Shown: one piece after another, positions 37,139-39,610 of the stretch | Numbering within the stretch: position 1 is the first letter of the stretch | Layout of the letters: each line of letters begins with the position of its first letter | Source of the DNA: Phytomonas francai | Lineage: Eukaryota; Euglenozoa; Kinetoplastea; Trypanosomatida; Trypanosomatidae | DNA: 39,610 bases | NCBI GenBank assembly: GCA_001766655.1 | Contig: MJCC01000007.1 | Span: 557,991 to 597,600 of the forward strand | Reading direction: 5' to 3' | Notes under the pieces: generated by a model | Database searches by the model: none | Told to the model about the DNA's origin: nothing | The model's input: the letters and a program-made list of their open reading frames with translations, nothing else | Made by a program: the position numbers and the translations under genes

Positions 37139-37603
37139 TTAAAAGACAATAAACAGAAATATTATGTTACAAATAGAGAAAAAAGGCTTACACTCACTTC
37201 GGGCTTCCGAAAATTGTCCTCCACAAAGTATCTGCAAACACAAGAACAGAACCCTATAAAACGGTAAACAGCTATCTAAAAACCTTACTGTTTCGCCAAA
37301 AGCCAAAACGCTTGAAAAAACAATGGAAAAAAATAATAATGAAAGTGGCGCATTTATTACTCCTGTTTTTTTTTCGCTGTTGTTAACTGATAGCTTTACT
37401 GGTGTTGTCTTCAAAACCGGGTCAATAAGATTATTTGTATAACAATCTTTAGTTCTTCCTTTCATCATGCACCAACCAACTAACCCTAAAAAAAAAGTCC
37501 AAAAACCCGTTGATAAATGAGAAAGGTTGACTAGTATTCTACATATGCCACTTGCTCTCGATAGGTTATATCTCTCTGATCGAAAAAATGGTAATCTGCT
37601 CAT
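37139..37603 (-). CDS. possible small membrane protein, unrecognised
   Basis: A 154-codon ATG-to-TAA frame in AT-rich sequence, longer than expected by chance there. It has hydrophobic segments at about 23-45 (LVNLSHLSTGFWTFFLGLVG), 86-105 (PLSLLFFSIVFSSVLAFGE), 112-128 and 143-154. No family is recognised. Against it: the start lies only 45 bases after the RRM gene's stop, with no clear acceptor between, and T-rich UTR tends to translate to hydrophobic residues. Confidence 0.35.
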   Translation of the reverse strand: MSRLPFFRSERYNLSRASGICRILVNLSHLSTGFWTFFLGLVGWCMMKGRTKDCYTNNLIDPVLKTTPVKLSVNNSEKKTGVINAPLSLLFFSIVFSSVLAFGETVRFLDSCLPFYRVLFLCLQILCGGQFSEARSECKPFFSICNIIFLFIVF

Positions 37604-37648
37604 TTATTCATGAAAGTTGTTCAGCTAATTTTCCTCATTTAAACCTCA

Positions 37649-39610
37649 TCACCTCTTCCGTCTGCTAGATACCAAACTTGCTAAGTCCTGCTCAGCCTTT
37701 GCACGGCTTACTATGTCCTCCAGCTGCCCGCGAAATACATCTTCGTATGCAAGACCTGCGTTACTTTTCTTTTTAATAACCTCATGGTGGAGAAGGCTCT
37801 CAATGATCGTAGATAACCGATCCAGGCCACTCTTGGTTTGCCCCACACTTGCAACAAGGAGGACCATCAAGTATGCGTTCAGTGCCGCCATGTTATAAAG
37901 AATGTAATCCGTAACTACCCCTAATAAGACACGAGTCGCTGCGTAGAGGACCAGCAGCTTCTTGTGAGGGTCGTCGCTGAAGTATGTGTGGAGGCGCTTT
38001 GCGAGAATATTAAACACGTGAACAGCCTTGAGGGGGCAGTACAAGACAAGCGTATCGTCCAACCGTTGCTCCGACTTGCTATCCACGCAAGCGTCAACCA
38101 TGCTGCAGATTGCCTGGATCTGGCTTGGGCTCAACTCGAGATCCTTCGCACCGCAGCCGTTGTAGGGGGTGCCTAGCACCGTCTGCAGCCGCACATCCAA
38201 CGTCATATCCGGCACACCACGCTCTTTGTTGTACAAATTGCCACTCGCAGCGGCTCCGGGGCCGCCTATCCCGCTGTTCACACCTATAGCAGGCAGTACG
38301 AGAGCCCCTCCACTTCCGTCGCCGCTGCCGCCGCCGCCGCCGCCGAGCACGAGTGCTCCCGATGTCGCGTCAGGATCAACCGGCGGGCGCATCATTGTGT
38401 CTAAGTTAAGTCCTCCATCGATGTCACCGAGGCCTACGGGTTCGCTCACACGGCGTCGATCCGCCATCGTAAAATTATGGTTGTTTTTCCCAAAGTTAAC
38501 GCGGATTGGGACACCTTTGAGAATGGTATTGTTGAGCGCCACACGGGCCGCACGGGCGTTCTCAATTGAATCAAAATGACCAAACCCAATACTTGTGGAA
38601 GAGACGTACTTCGAGTTGATAAAGCCCTCAAAGGGCTCGAAAAGGGCTTCGACATCAGCTTCCGTAATGTTAGTGGGGAGTTGACCAAGGTAAACAACGT
38701 TGGTTGGGGTTTCATTCGCTGGAATGCCGCCCTCTGCGATCGCCGTGTCGTTGCCGCGTTTCTGTCCGTGTCCGTAGTTTAGGACCAACGCCACGCCGCC
38801 CTCGATCAGCCGACCCGCCATTGTCTGCAAAGCCATAGTGCAGTGCTCGACGGTGTCGAAGTGAACGAACGCCATCCCGCCCTTCTCCATACGGGTGATA
38901 GTGGTAATGTTACCGAAGACCTCGAAGATCTCGCGCAGCTTGTCGTCCGTCACGAACGGTGGGAGGCTCCCGACCCAGAGCACGTTCGTCGGCTCCGACT
39001 GCCCACGTTCGTGCCGCGGCCGGCGCATCGGCGGCTGGGGTGAGCTCGGATCCTGCCCCGGCCCGTTCTCCTCCGGCGCGACGCGCTTGCCGGACCAAAA
39101 CGCCTCATCCTCCCGCGGATCGTACGGCGCGTTCATCTCCTCCTCGGTGTACTCGAACACCTTGCCGTAGTTGAACACGGCGGGCCCGAGAACGCCAGAC
39201 CGCGAGAGCCCCTCCACCGCGTTCTGCGCCTCCCGGACGGTGCGGAAGTGGACGAAGCAGAAGCCCCGGTCCGGGTGCTTCGCGATCCGCATCACCTTTC
39301 CGAACTCGCGGAAGCCCGCGCGAAGGGCCTGGTCGGTGTGGATCGCGGTGTCGAGGCTGCCGACCCAGACGGTGTTCGTCGGCTCGCGGAGGGGGATCGG
39401 GTCGCGGGCGTCGGACGGCGGCGGCCCCCCGTCGTAGCGCCGCCCCGCCGCCGGCCGCCCGCCCCGGGCGAAGGGCCGCGGGTAGCCCTCGCGGCCGGGG
39501 CCGGGGCCGTCGTAGGGGTGAGCGTGGGAATGGGGGGTGGGGTAGGAGGGATAGGGGAAGTGGGCCGGAGGGTGGGAGTGGGAGTGGGAGTGGGAGTGGG
39601 GGTGGGAGTG
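37649..39610 (-). CDS. RNA-binding protein with three RRMs, 5' end beyond the window
   Basis: The frame is open from TGA at 37649 to the right edge, so the protein is longer than the 654 codons seen and its start is missing. The visible N-terminus is His/Pro/Ser-rich (HSHSHSH from gtgggagtggg repeats), then Gly/Pro/Arg-rich. RRM1 lies at about 39150-39375 (NTVWVGSLDTAI, GFCFVHFRT). RRM2 lies at 38770-38995 (NVLWVGSLPPFV, GMAFVHFDT), and RRM3 at 38490-38710 (NVVYLGQLPTNI, IGFGHFDS). A Gly-rich linker (LVLGGGGGGSGDGSGG) leads to a helical C-terminal region of about 190 residues that I do not recognise. RRM proteins of this kind control mRNA fate, the main level of gene regulation in kinetoplastids. 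The target is unknown. Confidence 0.9.
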   Translation of the reverse strand, partial: HSHPHSHSHSHSHPPAHFPYPSYPTPHSHAHPYDGPGPGREGYPRPFARGGRPAAGRRYDGGPPPSDARDPIPLREPTNTVWVGSLDTAIHTDQALRAGFREFGKVMRIAKHPDRGFCFVHFRTVREAQNAVEGLSRSGVLGPAVFNYGKVFEYTEEEMNAPYDPREDEAFWSGKRVAPEENGPGQDPSSPQPPMRRPRHERGQSEPTNVLWVGSLPPFVTDDKLREIFEVFGNITTITRMEKGGMAFVHFDTVEHCTMALQTMAGRLIEGGVALVLNYGHGQKRGNDTAIAEGGIPANETPTNVVYLGQLPTNITEADVEALFEPFEGFINSKYVSSTSIGFGHFDSIENARAARVALNNTILKGVPIRVNFGKNNHNFTMADRRRVSEPVGLGDIDGGLNLDTMMRPPVDPDATSGALVLGGGGGGSGDGSGGALVLPAIGVNSGIGGPGAAASGNLYNKERGVPDMTLDVRLQTVLGTPYNGCGAKDLELSPSQIQAICSMVDACVDSKSEQRLDDTLVLYCPLKAVHVFNILAKRLHTYFSDDPHKKLLVLYAATRVLLGVVTDYILYNMAALNAYLMVLLVASVGQTKSGLDRLSTIIESLLHHEVIKKKSNAGLAYEDVFRGQLEDIVSRAKAEQDLASLVSSRRKR
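39566..39610. repeat. gtggga hexamer-type repeat at the right edge
   Basis: Repeated gtggga and gtgggg units encode a His-Ser/His-Pro run on the minus strand at the edge of the window, inside the RRM gene. Confidence 0.85.

Overview
The window looks like nuclear DNA of a kinetoplastid-type flagellate. Every gene I can support lies on the minus strand, none needs a cis-intron, and most starts are preceded on the minus strand by a pyrimidine-rich run ending in AG, as expected for spliced-leader trans-splicing in a polycistronic unit. Coding stretches are moderately GC-rich; most spacers are strongly AT-rich with microsatellites. A TMEM107-like transition-zone protein suggests a flagellated cell. 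I cannot name the species.

Layout, from high to low coordinates (the direction of transcription): a three-RRM protein cut by the right edge (37649->39610); a possible small membrane ORF (37139-37603); an AT-rich spacer; a damaged second copy of the importin-alpha 5' end (34351-35776); a compositionally different block (about 25683-34350); intact importin alpha (23196-24851); a NOM1/SGD1-like MIF4G-MA3 protein; a large unknown protein interrupted by a 235-base N gap; a TMEM107-like protein; a ubiquitin hydrolase; SmE; a ZNF598/Hel2-like RING protein; an EF-hand protein; pyridoxal kinase; and the N-terminal part of an unknown repeat protein at the left edge.

The main observation concerns the block at 25683-34350. 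Outside it, genes are uninterrupted and stop at TGA (5), TAA (3) or TAG (2), which is ordinary use of the standard code. Inside it, recognisable protein sequence runs in frame through stop codons. A COQ6/UbiH-type monooxygenase has one in-frame TAG, one TAA and one TGA with no frameshift. A second gene is crossed by four TGAs and one TAG (with probable frame slips) before a TAA. A third has two TGAs and one TAG. A papain-family peptidase reads through TGA to a TAA. No block gene needs TGA as its terminator. This fits the nuclear code known from the trypanosomatid Blastocrithidia (UGA = Trp, UAR = Glu, UAA as main stop, UAG less often). The block genes also have trans-splice-like acceptors, so the donor is probably another kinetoplastid.

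The block lies between two nearly identical copies, about 1.4 kb each, of the importin-alpha upstream region and N-terminus. The simplest explanation is a chimeric contig: two overlapping contig ends of one species with a contig of a reassigned-code species placed between them. A real integration event, or decayed pseudogenes under the standard code, remain possible. The genes outside the block are housekeeping functions (cofactor salvage, ribosome quality control, spliceosome core, deubiquitination, ribosome biogenesis, nuclear import, RNA binding) and show no operon-like functional grouping, as is usual in kinetoplastid gene arrays.
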